Below, one piece after another: positions 15,427 through 23,585 of a stretch of DNA of 23,585 nt. The notes beneath the pieces were generated by a model. It saw only the letters and a program-made list of their open reading frames with translations, ran no database searches and was not told the origin of the DNA. Both the position numbers and the translations under genes were made by a program. The stretch covers positions 1-23,585 of the forward strand of contig JAUQZZ010000009.1 in assembly GCA_030586765.1 (NCBI GenBank), given 5' to 3'. This DNA comes from Candidatus Brocadiales bacterium. GTDB taxonomy: Bacteria > Planctomycetota > Brocadiia > Brocadiales > Bathyanammoxibiaceae. The stretch's first letter is position 1. The number at the start of each line of letters is the position of its first letter.

Positions 15427-16425
15427 CTAACTCCTTTGAAAGGTGGCCAGGAGGCCCGTGAGAAGCCCATAACACCAGATGATATTACGGAGGCTGAGGA
15501 CAACTAGGGTAATAGGAACGGAGAGCAGACCCTTTGTTTCTGCCACCCGCATCAACACTGGCATGAAATTATATAAAATAGGGCCAGCGGAGCCCAGGGA
15601 GACCGCCCAAAGCGCTGACCAGAAGAACCCCCCCACCAAACTTAGTATCAATAGGAGGGTGAAGAGGGGTTGAAACCTCAGGGTAAAGGGGAAAAAGTCG
15701 TCTTTTAGGGAGGTTCGCTTCTTGTGGCTCAAGACCACCCTCATATGATTCGTGGCGTTCCTAAGATTTCTCTTAAGATAAAGAGCAAGACTTTCCTCAG
15801 CTGCATGATTAGACTTCATAGAAGGTTCATAAACTATACGGTAGCCTGCTTCTATGAGTCTGTATCCTATTTCTGTGTCCTCTCCCCCGACAGTATAGCT
15901 AGTGTCAAAGCCTCCTACCTTTAAAAGGGCTTCCCTTCGGAATAGGGCTACGGGACAAGAAACACTCTTCGCCTCTGGACTTCTTGAGGCAAAGCGGACA
16001 TGATATTCGGCATCCCTCACAGCAGAAAGGGTATTGGTTATCCTGTAGTGAAGCCATCCAGTTACTGCGCCTACTGTAGGGTCTTGAAAGTATTTTATTG
16101 CATTCTTTATCCATAGGGGGTCAACCTCACAATCCGCATCTGTAATTCCTACTAGGTCAGCGTTGCTCCTCTGGATGGCATAATTTCTAGAATCAGACAC
16201 CCCACCGTTAGGCTTACTCCATACCGTTATAAGGCTGTTGTACTTCTCCAGACATTTGAGGGTGTTATCGGTGCTACCGTCGTTCACTACACAAACAGAC
16301 TTCGGGGAGTAGTCAGTGTTGAGAAGGGAGTCCACGCACTTCTCTATATACTTTTCTCCATTGTATACGGCCACGATTAGGTCCGCCTTTAGATGGCCGC
16401 TAGGTGTTCTTACTTTACCTTCCAT
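15427..16425 (-). CDS. family 2 glycosyltransferase with C-terminal membrane segments
   Basis: 332 residues. The GT-A fold of family GT2 is clear: LIVAVYNGEKYIEKCVDSLL (16-35), VVNDGSTDNT (46-55), the metal-binding DxD as TDADCE (D96, D98), and the acceptor-side GGEDTEIGYRL (180-190) with its E-D pair. A 'KRNLRNATNH' amphipathic helix (218-227) and three to four hydrophobic stretches (about 250-330) would hold it on the inner face of the membrane. It probably transfers a sugar from a nucleotide donor to a polyprenyl-phosphate or lipid acceptor, feeding the adjacent GT39-like enzymes. It overlaps the preceding transferase gene by 16 bases and lacks a good Shine-Dalgarno, so it may depend on coupled translation. 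The C-terminus ends inside a hydrophobic stretch (see findings). Confidence 0.93.
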   Translation of the reverse strand: MEGKVRTPSGHLKADLIVAVYNGEKYIEKCVDSLLNTDYSPKSVCVVNDGSTDNTLKCLEKYNSLITVWSKPNGGVSDSRNYAIQRSNADLVGITDADCEVDPLWIKNAIKYFQDPTVGAVTGWLHYRITNTLSAVRDAEYHVRFASRSPEAKSVSCPVALFRREALLKVGGFDTSYTVGGEDTEIGYRLIEAGYRIVYEPSMKSNHAAEESLALYLKRNLRNATNHMRVVLSHKKRTSLKDDFFPFTLRFQPLFTLLLILSLVGGFFWSALWAVSLGSAGPILYNFMPVLMRVAETKGLLSVPITLVVLSLRNIIWCYGLLTGLLATFQRS

Positions 16426-17966
16426 ATTTCTACTAGAGAGTTTTCGTATTCTAGACTAAAACATCCCAGTTTAGGGATTTTCTCCACAAAGGACCTGGGG
16501 AAGCCTCCATAATTGTGTATGGTAGAGTCGTCAACAATCTTGTCTTTTTCGATGAATAGATATTCAATCTTATAGCGCTTTAGTATATCTATAGCCTCTT
16601 TTTTGTTGGCTTTCCAGAACAGATAGGCTAGGTCGGGCATAGTGTTGGTACTGTCCCACATAAGTCTGTGAGGAGCAAGGATAAGCAATGTTCCATGGGG
16701 ATAAAGAAAGCAGGTGCCCGGGGGCATGTTCTTTGCCACATAGTAATACCCAGCCTTTATATCTGGCGGGATCTTCCTTACCTGAAAGACGTAAAAGGAG
16801 GCAACTAACACCTGGATAATACATGCTATAGTAAGGGCCCATCTCCATCCTTTTTTTTCAAAAGAGGTAAATCCCTTAGAAGCGAGGATGGCTACCATAG
16901 GTATTATAGGAGATAAGTAGCGCACCGCCAGGCAGGTGGCTAAGGCAGAGTACAAGTGCTTCACGGCTGCCACTGGGTCAGGTTCTTCGTAAAATACCTG
17001 GAGGATTACTGCAGGGGGCAAGAGGAATATATAACTAGAGGTCGCTAGTCCAAGTAGAAGGTCTTCCCTTGTATATAGTTTCCTGTAAAAATATAGACCA
17101 AGGCAGATGAAAAGGCCAGCCCCTAAATAAGTTAACAGGGTTTGTGGGTGGCCAAGGATACTGGAGGGGTGTATGAAGACAGTATCTACGGGGTCTCTGT
17201 ATAGGCGGTCAATTTTTGCACTAACGAGAGTAACACCATGGAGGTAATAATATCTAAAGTAAAGGTCTGGGAGGATGATTGCTATAGCAGGTGTAGAGAA
17301 TAGTACTAATCGCCGTAGTCCTGTACGCCAGTTTTTCAAGCATTCGTAAGGTCTTAATAAATTGTTGTGATGGGTACAACACAGCCAGAAAAGCAAAAAT
17401 GGCATTATGAAGTAGATGTTTCTCTTTGTGAGGATCATTAGTCCCATAAATACACCTGCCCAAAAGAATCTTTCTCTTGCTAGCATCAAGACGCATAATG
17501 TAGTAAGGGCGGCGATGGGAACGTCTATATAGAGCATTATAGTATGGGTCGTTACCAGGGGCATTGTGGCAACTAACAAGGCCCCGTATAAGCCTACCTG
17601 CCTGGTGTAAAGGCTTTTACCAAGGAGGTAGGTTACCCCAACAAGAAGTCCGTACCACAGGGTCTGATAGAACTGCGCTACAAGGGGTGATTTCCCCCCT
17701 GTTACCCACCATAAGCCTGCCAACAGGGTGTGCCAGAGGAGCTCCTGACTACAAGGTCTGTACCCCAGCTCACTAGCATGCAAGTTGGGGTCATACACTG
17801 GTCTGCTCTTCGTATCGTAGATAAGGGAGGCTATGCGGTAGTGGGTAGGTTCATCCCCCAGATATATGTCAGAATTAATTCCAAGGGTGAAGACCAGTAC
17901 GGCACCCAGAAAGGCGACAAGTCCTACCAGTTTAGTCTCTTTGGGTAAATCGGATAGGTATGCCAT
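16410..17966 (-). CDS. GT39/ArnT-like membrane glycosyltransferase, fourth paralogue of the array
   Basis: 518 residues from the chosen ATG at 17966. Helix 1 is followed by the signature loop IYLGDEPTHYRIAS with D38-E39, the acidic pair of GT-C (PMT/ArnT) enzymes. About ten hydrophobic helices follow, including 'VATMPLVTTHTIMLYIDVP' and 'GLMILTKRNIYFIMPFLLF'. A soluble C-terminal domain has the shared pattern WKANKKEAIDILKRY, then DDSTIHNYGGFPRSFV and a closing IWKV. An upstream TTG (18023) would add 19 residues not found in the sister proteins and would overlap the preceding gene by 44 bases, so I reject it. The ATG lies 13 bases after the radical SAM stop but has no clear Shine-Dalgarno. 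Such enzymes move sugars from polyprenyl-phosphate donors to lipids or proteins outside the membrane. Confidence 0.9.
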   Translation of the reverse strand: MAYLSDLPKETKLVGLVAFLGAVLVFTLGINSDIYLGDEPTHYRIASLIYDTKSRPVYDPNLHASELGYRPCSQELLWHTLLAGLWWVTGGKSPLVAQFYQTLWYGLLVGVTYLLGKSLYTRQVGLYGALLVATMPLVTTHTIMLYIDVPIAALTTLCVLMLARERFFWAGVFMGLMILTKRNIYFIMPFLLFWLCCTHHNNLLRPYECLKNWRTGLRRLVLFSTPAIAIILPDLYFRYYYLHGVTLVSAKIDRLYRDPVDTVFIHPSSILGHPQTLLTYLGAGLFICLGLYFYRKLYTREDLLLGLATSSYIFLLPPAVILQVFYEEPDPVAAVKHLYSALATCLAVRYLSPIIPMVAILASKGFTSFEKKGWRWALTIACIIQVLVASFYVFQVRKIPPDIKAGYYYVAKNMPPGTCFLYPHGTLLILAPHRLMWDSTNTMPDLAYLFWKANKKEAIDILKRYKIEYLFIEKDKIVDDSTIHNYGGFPRSFVEKIPKLGCFSLEYENSLVEIWKVK

Positions 17967-17979
17967 AGCAAAAGGGGCT

Positions 17980-19422
17980 TCAGGCACTTTCTGAGCCCAT
18001 CTCTTTACGTAATTTACGGGCAATCGTTATGGCCTCGAACCAGCCCAGATTGAGCTTAAGCTTTTCCTGGTAAAATAGTCCTACGTTGAAGACCAGCTTG
18101 TAGAAGCTACCCAGGGGTAACTTAACTAACAATCTGATTGCGGGCATTGCCCAAGGGAACTTAACGGCCATAAAGGAGAGTTTATGAAGGTTAGGTAGAA
18201 GGGGAGAACTGGGTTGATTAAGGGGAATAGAATCACCGAAGAAGAAAAACTGTTCCATATGCTCCACACCAATCTCTGCGGATAAGAGGCCTTTATCCTT
18301 GGAAAAATTGTATATGTCTGTACCAGGTAGGGGTTGAAAGACGGTAAAATATGGGACGGTAGTGCCTATTTTAGCGTTAAGCGTAAGGGTCTCGAAGGCC
18401 TGTTCAATGGTTTCTGTTGGCAGGCCAATCATATTAAAGGTAAAGAACTTCAAGCGGTATTTTCTTAAGAGCCTGGCTGTTTCTAGAATCCTTTCGTTGG
18501 AGAGCTTCTTCCTGAGGATATCGTTCCTTATCCTCTCGTCACCGCTTTCTATAGCAAAGCAAATCATATGGCAGCCGCCTCTTTTCAAATTCTTTATTAT
18601 TTCCTCATCCATGTTGTCTGCCCTGGTAAAACAGGTGAAAGGAAGGGAGACCTCCCTGCGGTATGTTTCCAAGAACTCTAGTAACCACTTTTTATTCAGT
18701 GTGAAGGTGTCGTCTGTGAAGGCAAGGAGTTTTAGTCCGTATCTGTCTCGTACCTCTTTTATTTCTTCTATGATATGCCCTACGCTCCTTATGCGGACGT
18801 ACTTACCCTTACCCTTGTAAAGGTCCTTCATGGTACGGTTGAAGCAGAAAGAGCAGTTAAAAGGGCATCCTCTTCCTGCTAGAAATCTCTTAACAGGAAA
18901 TTCTTGGGCAAATTTATTCTTGTAGTACAAGGTCCTATCCTGGAAAGGGAGGCTATCGAGGTCCTCTGCAAAAGGTCTAGGTTCATTGGTAAAAACCTGG
19001 CCGTTCTTTTTGAACCAGATATTGCGAATCCTCGTCATATCTGATCCCGAATCAATGGCCGATGCCAACTCCAGTAGTGCCCCTTCGCCTTCACCAATGC
19101 AGAGCATGTCCACATAGGGCTTCTCTATCACTAATTTAGGGAAGAAGGTAGGGTGTGGACCACCAAAGACAGTATAGAGCCAGGGGAAGGCCTTCTTAGC
19201 CTTCTCTGCAAAATCAAAGGCCCAGCGGTTTTGAATGGAAGATATGGAAAAGGCCAGTAAGTTTGGTTTAGACTCTTTTATATAATCCAGTACCTTGTCT
19301 TCTTTGCCCTTTCCGACAAAATACAGCTCACATGAGTGGCCTCCCTTCTTCAACACTGCAGAAAGGAACTCCACGCCGTGATATTCGAACCATGAATTCT
19401 GGATGAACAGAACTTTTGCCAC
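17980..19422 (-). CDS. B12-binding-domain radical SAM protein, second copy
   Basis: 480 residues from a GTG start at 19422, with AAAGGA 9 bases upstream. The N-terminal Rossmann-like domain (KVLFIQNSWFEYHG, VFGGPHPTFFP at about 85-95, DMLCIGEGEGALLELA at 105-120) is the cobalamin-binding type. The iron-sulphur motif is C186-x3-C190-x2-C193 (GRGCPFNCSFC). 'FTDDTFTLNKKW' and 'MICFAIESGDERIRNDIL' mark the barrel. The C-terminal 100 residues are hydrophobic and basic. It shares architecture with the gene at 13905-15311, but the two are clearly divergent. It stands between two GT39-like genes, which ties it to the same pathway. A small possible promoter precedes it. The substrate is unknown; a lipid or sugar acceptor is inferred from neighbours. 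Confidence 0.92.
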   Translation of the reverse strand: MAKVLFIQNSWFEYHGVEFLSAVLKKGGHSCELYFVGKGKEDKVLDYIKESKPNLLAFSISSIQNRWAFDFAEKAKKAFPWLYTVFGGPHPTFFPKLVIEKPYVDMLCIGEGEGALLELASAIDSGSDMTRIRNIWFKKNGQVFTNEPRPFAEDLDSLPFQDRTLYYKNKFAQEFPVKRFLAGRGCPFNCSFCFNRTMKDLYKGKGKYVRIRSVGHIIEEIKEVRDRYGLKLLAFTDDTFTLNKKWLLEFLETYRREVSLPFTCFTRADNMDEEIIKNLKRGGCHMICFAIESGDERIRNDILRKKLSNERILETARLLRKYRLKFFTFNMIGLPTETIEQAFETLTLNAKIGTTVPYFTVFQPLPGTDIYNFSKDKGLLSAEIGVEHMEQFFFFGDSIPLNQPSSPLLPNLHKLSFMAVKFPWAMPAIRLLVKLPLGSFYKLVFNVGLFYQEKLKLNLGWFEAITIARKLRKEMGSESA

Positions 19423-19465
19423 CTTATAGGTTCCTTTTGTATACCTTTTAAGCTTGATTCACTGG

Positions 19466-19494
19466 ATTATTATTTATATTCATTTTGCTTTCAA
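19466..19494 (-). promoter_or_regulatory. possible internal promoter before the second B12 radical SAM gene
   Basis: In the 76-base AT-rich gap, TTGAAA (19494-19489) and AATAAT (19471-19466) lie 17 bases apart on the - strand. Each matches the sigma70 consensus at most positions. This is the only real gap in the run of overlapping genes from the window edge to 19499. The gap is AT-rich, so chance occurrence is possible. Confidence 0.32.
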
Positions 19495-19498
19495 GCGT

Positions 19499-21109
19499 TT
19501 ATTGGCCTTCCAACGGCCCAGCGGCTCTAATTTGTCCCTGGGCAGTGGTCAATGAATAGTCCACCTTCCATATATCCCCCACGGTGTTGGAGAACACATG
19601 CTTTAAAGATGGGAATTCAGATATCTTGTTCACAAATGACCTTGGATAACCACCAAAATTATGGAAGTGCGAGTCTTCTAGAACATGGTTTTTCATTATT
19701 AATATATAATTAATTTCATACCGTCTTAGTATGGTAATGGCCTCTTGTTCGTCTGCCTTCCAGAGCAGGTAAGGCAAGTCAGGCATAGTCTCGTCACTCT
19801 GCCACATAACCTTGTGTGGTGCATAGAGAATAAAATCGCCACCTGGGTAAAGAAATCGTTGGCCTGAAGGAGAAATATTGGATGCAAAGGCATAGACCTC
19901 TTTCACTGGAGCGGGTATTATCCTGGCCTTAAATACATAAAGAGCCCCCATAACACCCTGTAACACACAAATAAATAATATCGTAACACGCCACCATCTA
20001 CTTCTTATAGACGACAGGCCTTTAGCGGCAATCAGTCCTAGTAACGGGCAGACAGGGGAGAAGTAGCGCACAGTGACGCACGTAGCTAGTACAGCAGTAA
20101 AGCTGGTGGTGGCTGGAGGTATATAAGATGCACTGACAAATAGTATAAGTATTACAACAAGGAATAGAATGATGTAGCCGAGTGTGGGTATCCACAAGAA
20201 GACATCCTCCTTGGTATATCTCTTCCTGAGGAAATACATACCCAGGCCAAGGAGTAGTACACCGCCAAAATATTTTGCTATCGTCTCAGGATGAAAGAAC
20301 AGACTTTCAGGGTGAATGAATATAGGCTCTAGGGTGCCTGGGTCGTAGATTGGCTTAAGACCTGCTGTGGCAAAGGCAGAAGTGTTGAAATGTGTTACCC
20401 TGAAGTATAAATCTGGTGTTACAATAAAGACAATGGGAAGAATGAGTATTAGCAGATCTTTATAATGCCCCTTCAAGGGGGTGTGCTTTTGAGGAATACG
20501 TTTCCAGGGGAGAAAATATAGGTATTGCTTTAGGTCTATTCCATTTTGTTGACATACTAGGAGTATGGCTATAGGTACCATCAGATAAGCAGTCCTTTTG
20601 GTCAGGATAGCGAGGCCAAGTGCCACACCCGCCAGAAGCAAGTGTCTCCTGGTTAGCATCCAGAAAGCGAGGACAATAAAGGTGAAAGCCGGAACTTCAT
20701 TGCTGAGCATTATCGTATAGCCTGTAGTTATTGGCATGGTGGCCACAACAATTGCTCCGTACAAGCCACCCTCTGCCTGATAAAGCTCCCTTCCTAATAG
20801 GTATGTTAATAACACAAGAAGGAAGTACCAACTCGCCTGGTAGCCCTGGGCTATGGGTACAGACTTTTCGCCATTAATCCACCAAAGTCCAGCTAGAGTA
20901 TAGTGCCACAAAACTTCTGTATTACACGGGCGATTATGAATACTGGGGTCAGAGACAGGGCGGGTCTTTGTTTCATAAATTAAAGAAGCTATCCGATAGT
21001 GTACCGGTTCATCCCCCAGGTATATATTGGACTTCGAGCCCAGGGTAAATACCAGCGCGCTGCCCATAATGGCTACTAATAGGACTAATTTCATTTCTTT
21101 TGACATCAT
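19499..21109 (-). CDS. GT39/ArnT-like membrane glycosyltransferase, third paralogue
   Basis: 536 residues, starting MMSKEMKLVL. The acidic pair D33-E34 lies in IYLGDEPVHYRIAS. Helices and loops match the sister proteins (VATMPITTGYTIMLSNEVP, GLAILTKRTAYLMVP), and so does the soluble end: LLWKADEQEAITILRRY, FHNFGGYPRSFV and IWKV. After IWKV it runs on for about 20 residues (DYSLTTAQGQIRAAGPLEGQ), a tail the sisters lack. Its ATG overlaps the upstream paralogue's stop (ATGA, 21106-21109), so translation is coupled. The expected topology places the DE loop and the C-terminal domain outside the cytoplasmic membrane. The donor is probably a polyprenyl-phosphate sugar and the acceptor is not known. 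Confidence 0.92.
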   Translation of the reverse strand: MMSKEMKLVLLVAIMGSALVFTLGSKSNIYLGDEPVHYRIASLIYETKTRPVSDPSIHNRPCNTEVLWHYTLAGLWWINGEKSVPIAQGYQASWYFLLVLLTYLLGRELYQAEGGLYGAIVVATMPITTGYTIMLSNEVPAFTFIVLAFWMLTRRHLLLAGVALGLAILTKRTAYLMVPIAILLVCQQNGIDLKQYLYFLPWKRIPQKHTPLKGHYKDLLILILPIVFIVTPDLYFRVTHFNTSAFATAGLKPIYDPGTLEPIFIHPESLFFHPETIAKYFGGVLLLGLGMYFLRKRYTKEDVFLWIPTLGYIILFLVVILILFVSASYIPPATTSFTAVLATCVTVRYFSPVCPLLGLIAAKGLSSIRSRWWRVTILFICVLQGVMGALYVFKARIIPAPVKEVYAFASNISPSGQRFLYPGGDFILYAPHKVMWQSDETMPDLPYLLWKADEQEAITILRRYEINYILIMKNHVLEDSHFHNFGGYPRSFVNKISEFPSLKHVFSNTVGDIWKVDYSLTTAQGQIRAAGPLEGQ

Positions 21110-22698
21110 TCTACTCTTTTGTGACTATTAGAGGGTCTTATCGCCCATATAGATACCGCTTCATTACTAAAAATCTGTTCCAGGAATTCAAAGCTCTGCA
21201 ATCTGGCTACAAAAGATGCTGGGTACTTACCAAGGTTTTTAACCGCTGAATCGTCCCAAACCATATCCCTGGGTACGAGGATGTGAGTGATTCCGTATTC
21301 TTTTAAGATATCTTCAACCTCTTGAGGACTAGCCCGCCAGAAGAGGTAAGGGAGGTCTGGTAAGTTATTTTCTGAACTCCAGTTCGCCCCGCGCCTCGTG
21401 TGCAGAGCAACATCCGTATAGGGGGAAATAAACCTGCTATCCTGGGGCGTAGAGTTGCGAATATATTCATAAGCCTTTATCAGTGGGGGGGATAGTTTCC
21501 TGACTTGGTAGACATATAATGTGCCTATTAACATCTGCAGGACGCAAAAGGAAAATATTATTTTCTTTAACTTCTCCTTTTTTAAGGTGACCAACCCCTT
21601 GGCAGCTAGAATAGCTAGCATGGGAAATATAGGGGCTAGGTAACGGATAGAAAAATTAGTGTTAATAATATTGTGCAGGTTCTCCACAGCTTCTCTTAGA
21701 GAATAACCCTTTAAGTATATCCCAATTATTACCAAAGGGAAGAGCAGAGAGTAGCTTAGTATAACCGCAACAGGTATGGCGTCCTTTTGACAGTACTGCC
21801 TCCGTAGTAGATAGAGCCCTAGACATAGGTACATAACAATACCTGGATACTTGAGTATGTTAGAAGGGTAATAGGCAATGCTCTCTGGATGAATAAAAGT
21901 TACTGGTACATTGTTAAGGTAAGAAGGCACAAGAGAAGAACTCGGGGTGAGGATAGTATTAAAATGGGTATATCGGAAGTAGAGGTCTGGAAGGTTTATC
22001 AACACAGCTGGCAGGATAAAAACCGATAAACTCTTACAGGCCTCCTTTAAAAAAGAGATGGCTGTTAATTCCTTTAGAGAGCGGATTTCTTTCATGGAAT
22101 AGAGGAGACAAAAAAGCAGGGAAGGCATAAAGAGGTAGGCGTTCCTTTTTGTAAGGATCATCAGTCCCAATACTATCCCTGCCAGAAGATGTCTTCTCTT
22201 TACCAATAGGAGGAGGCATACCAGGCTGAGGGATACCAGGGGTACGTCTGTATAAAGAATTATACTGTAAGCGGCTATCATTGGCATTGTTGCCACCAGG
22301 AAGCCGCTGTAAAGCCCTACCTGCTTATCGTAAAGGGTTCTGGCCAGAAGGTAAGTGGATAGAACTAGTAGTATGTACCAGCCTACCTGATAAAGTTGCG
22401 CCAGCACAGCCGACCTTGCTCCCCACAACCACCATGTACCTGCCAGGAGGCTATGCCAAAGTATCTCACCACCTACTGGTCTTTCGGCCAGGGGAGAGGT
22501 GTAAATGTTAGGATAGTAAACGGGTCGGCCCCTGGTCTCGTAAATAGTAGAGGCGAGGATATAGTGGGTGGGTTCATCTCCTAGGTGCACATCCGACCTC
22601 GCCCCCAGCAAAAGTATCCACACTCCCCCTAAGAGGGCTATCAGGAGTACTCCCTTTGTTTCTCTGGATGTTTCCTCCAGGGCCCTACTGAGCAACAC
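21106..22698 (-). CDS. GT39/ArnT-like membrane glycosyltransferase, second paralogue
   Basis: 530 residues from a GTG start at 22698. A very good Shine-Dalgarno AGGAGG (22711-22706) lies 7 bases upstream, inside the end of the preceding gene, and fixes this start. The acidic pair D41-E42 sits in VHLGDEPTHYILAS. Helices include 'LVATMPMIAAYSIILYTDVP' and 'GLMILTKRNAYLFMP'. The shared ending reads FWRASPQEVEDILKEY, DDSAVKNLGKYPASFV and IWAIRPS. It resembles the partial copy beside it more than the other two (FIHPES, LKYPG and LCLGLYLLRRQY are nearly the same in both), so these two probably arose by the most recent duplication. It overlaps the upstream gene by 14 bases and the downstream one by 4. 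Confidence 0.92.
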   Translation of the reverse strand: MLLSRALEETSRETKGVLLIALLGGVWILLLGARSDVHLGDEPTHYILASTIYETRGRPVYYPNIYTSPLAERPVGGEILWHSLLAGTWWLWGARSAVLAQLYQVGWYILLVLSTYLLARTLYDKQVGLYSGFLVATMPMIAAYSIILYTDVPLVSLSLVCLLLLVKRRHLLAGIVLGLMILTKRNAYLFMPSLLFCLLYSMKEIRSLKELTAISFLKEACKSLSVFILPAVLINLPDLYFRYTHFNTILTPSSSLVPSYLNNVPVTFIHPESIAYYPSNILKYPGIVMYLCLGLYLLRRQYCQKDAIPVAVILSYSLLFPLVIIGIYLKGYSLREAVENLHNIINTNFSIRYLAPIFPMLAILAAKGLVTLKKEKLKKIIFSFCVLQMLIGTLYVYQVRKLSPPLIKAYEYIRNSTPQDSRFISPYTDVALHTRRGANWSSENNLPDLPYLFWRASPQEVEDILKEYGITHILVPRDMVWDDSAVKNLGKYPASFVARLQSFEFLEQIFSNEAVSIWAIRPSNSHKRVE

Positions 22699-23585
22699 TA
22701 TCCTTCCTCCTGTCTACGGAGACGTAAGTGGGTTCAACTGCCCATATTGAGACAGCTTCGCTATCAAATATACATTTCAAGAAACTAAAGCTCTGCAGTT
22801 TATTTACGAAGCTCTTGGGGTATTTGCCAATATTCTTTGTCACGGAATCGTCCCATATATCACTTTTGAGGATAAAAAGGTGGGTGATTCTATAGGCCTT
22901 AAGGATTTCAAAAGCCTCATTATCCTTGGCTTCCCAGAAGAGGTAAGGGAGGTATTGCATAGTGCCATCACTACTCCACATTACCTTTCGCCCAGAATGT
23001 ATTACTATATCTGTATTAGTGGTAAGTATACTGCTGTCTTTTGGCGTGTTAATACGGATAAACTCATAGGCTTCCTTGATAGGAGGTGCAAGACGCCGAG
23101 AGTTATAAACGTACAGGGTAGAAATAAACATCTGTAGGATGCAAAGGCTTATAAGAGCCTTTTTCCAGGATATATTCTCCAGGCTTACAAATCCACCAGA
23201 GGCTAATATGGCTACCAGGGGAAAGACAGGCCCAACATACCGGAAAGACAGGCTGGTATTGAATATATTGTGTATATTTGCAATAGCTATCTCAAGAGAC
23301 TGGTCTTTAAGGTACACCACAAAGGGAACCAGGGGAAGGATGAGGATATAGCCCAAGATTGCTAACGCCATAGGGAAATCCTTGATGTTATATTGTCTGC
23401 GCAGTAAATAGAGTCCAAGGCATATATAGAGGGCTATACCAGGGTATTTGATAAAATTCTCAGGGTATATAACAAAATTCTCTGGATGAATAAAGGGTGC
23501 GGATAAAGTAGGATATCCTGGTGTTCCTAGTGTGTTGGGCATCATCAGCGCCTGCGCTTTGCTATAAAAAAGGGCACCGTGAAAT
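22685..23585 (-). CDS. GT39/ArnT-like membrane glycosyltransferase, first paralogue (N-terminus beyond the window)
   Basis: The frame stays open from the stop at 22685 to the window edge, giving at least 299 residues. An internal ATG at 23545 is not the start, because in-frame codons before it (FHGALFYSKAQAL) continue upstream and the sister proteins have some 240 more residues there. The visible part corresponds to the C-terminal half: FIHPENFVIYPENFIKYPG, then LCLG-type helices ('YICLGLYLLRRQY'), a 'FRYVGPVFPLVAILASGGF' segment, and the soluble end FWEAKDNEAFEILKAY, DDSVTKNIGKYPKSFV and IWAVEPT. The acidic DE loop is outside the window. It is the first visible gene of the - strand array, so a promoter, if any, lies beyond 23585. 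Confidence 0.9.
   Translation of the reverse strand, partial: FHGALFYSKAQALMMPNTLGTPGYPTLSAPFIHPENFVIYPENFIKYPGIALYICLGLYLLRRQYNIKDFPMALAILGYILILPLVPFVVYLKDQSLEIAIANIHNIFNTSLSFRYVGPVFPLVAILASGGFVSLENISWKKALISLCILQMFISTLYVYNSRRLAPPIKEAYEFIRINTPKDSSILTTNTDIVIHSGRKVMWSSDGTMQYLPYLFWEAKDNEAFEILKAYRITHLFILKSDIWDDSVTKNIGKYPKSFVNKLQSFSFLKCIFDSEAVSIWAVEPTYVSVDRRKDSVAQ

Noticed and set aside
17967..18023. TTG start extending the fourth GT39-like protein by 19 residues
   Set aside because: No ribosome site, 44-base overlap with the preceding gene, and the extra residues are absent from the sister proteins.
1..23585. CRISPR array, tRNA, rRNA or insertion sequence
   Set aside because: No evenly spaced direct repeats with unique spacers, no tRNA T-loop/acceptor pattern in the gaps, no transposase reading frames or terminal inverted repeats seen.

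Overview
The window looks like chromosomal DNA of a Gram-negative bacterium, probably an uncultured lineage. There are lipoprotein-type signal sequences, a glycine-zipper envelope lipoprotein, a MoxR/DUF58/BatA-type operon and a surface-glycan style cluster. The mixture (very large MoxR operon, B12-type radical SAM enzymes, tandem GT39-like transferases) would fit Planctomycetota, Desulfobacterota, Nitrospirota or NC10, but nothing here fixes the phylum. I see no rRNA, tRNA, transposase, phage gene or CRISPR array.

Region 1 (1-351, + strand) is the end of a DUF488 family gene. It carries an in-frame TAA where the family continues without a break, so it is probably a pseudogene, unless the stop is a sequencing error.

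Region 2 (362-12524, - strand) is one tightly packed eight-gene operon. In transcription order it holds: a glycine-zipper lipoprotein; a 1187-residue membrane protein with a huge low-complexity G/S/Q/E/K-rich domain; a MoxR AAA+ ATPase; a DUF58 protein; a BatA-like VWA membrane protein; an 864-residue protein with two VWA domains flanking a glutamine-amidotransferase-like region; a PDZ plus TPR-like periplasmic protein; and a lipoprotein. Genes overlap or lie within 12 bases of each other. A good sigma70-type promoter (TTGGCA, 18 nt, TATAAT) precedes the first gene. MoxR/VWA systems are thought to act as chaperone-like or metal-insertion machines. The extra envelope proteins suggest this one works at or across the cell envelope.

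Region 3 (12525-12943) is the divergent intergenic region. It holds the operon promoter, a compact potential pseudoknot, several small hairpins and a possible weak promoter toward the epimerase.

Region 4 (12944-23585) is a glycan or lipid-glycosylation cluster. A + strand NAD-dependent nucleotide-sugar epimerase faces a - strand cluster and overlaps it tail to tail. In transcription order the cluster holds four paralogous multi-pass GT39/ArnT-like transferases (the first cut by the window edge), with a B12-binding-type radical SAM gene between the third and fourth, then a GT2 glycosyltransferase and a second B12-type radical SAM gene. A plausible scheme, which is inference, is that the epimerase and GT2 supply or build polyprenyl-linked sugars, the GT-C enzymes transfer them outside the membrane, and the radical SAM enzymes modify the lipid or sugar.
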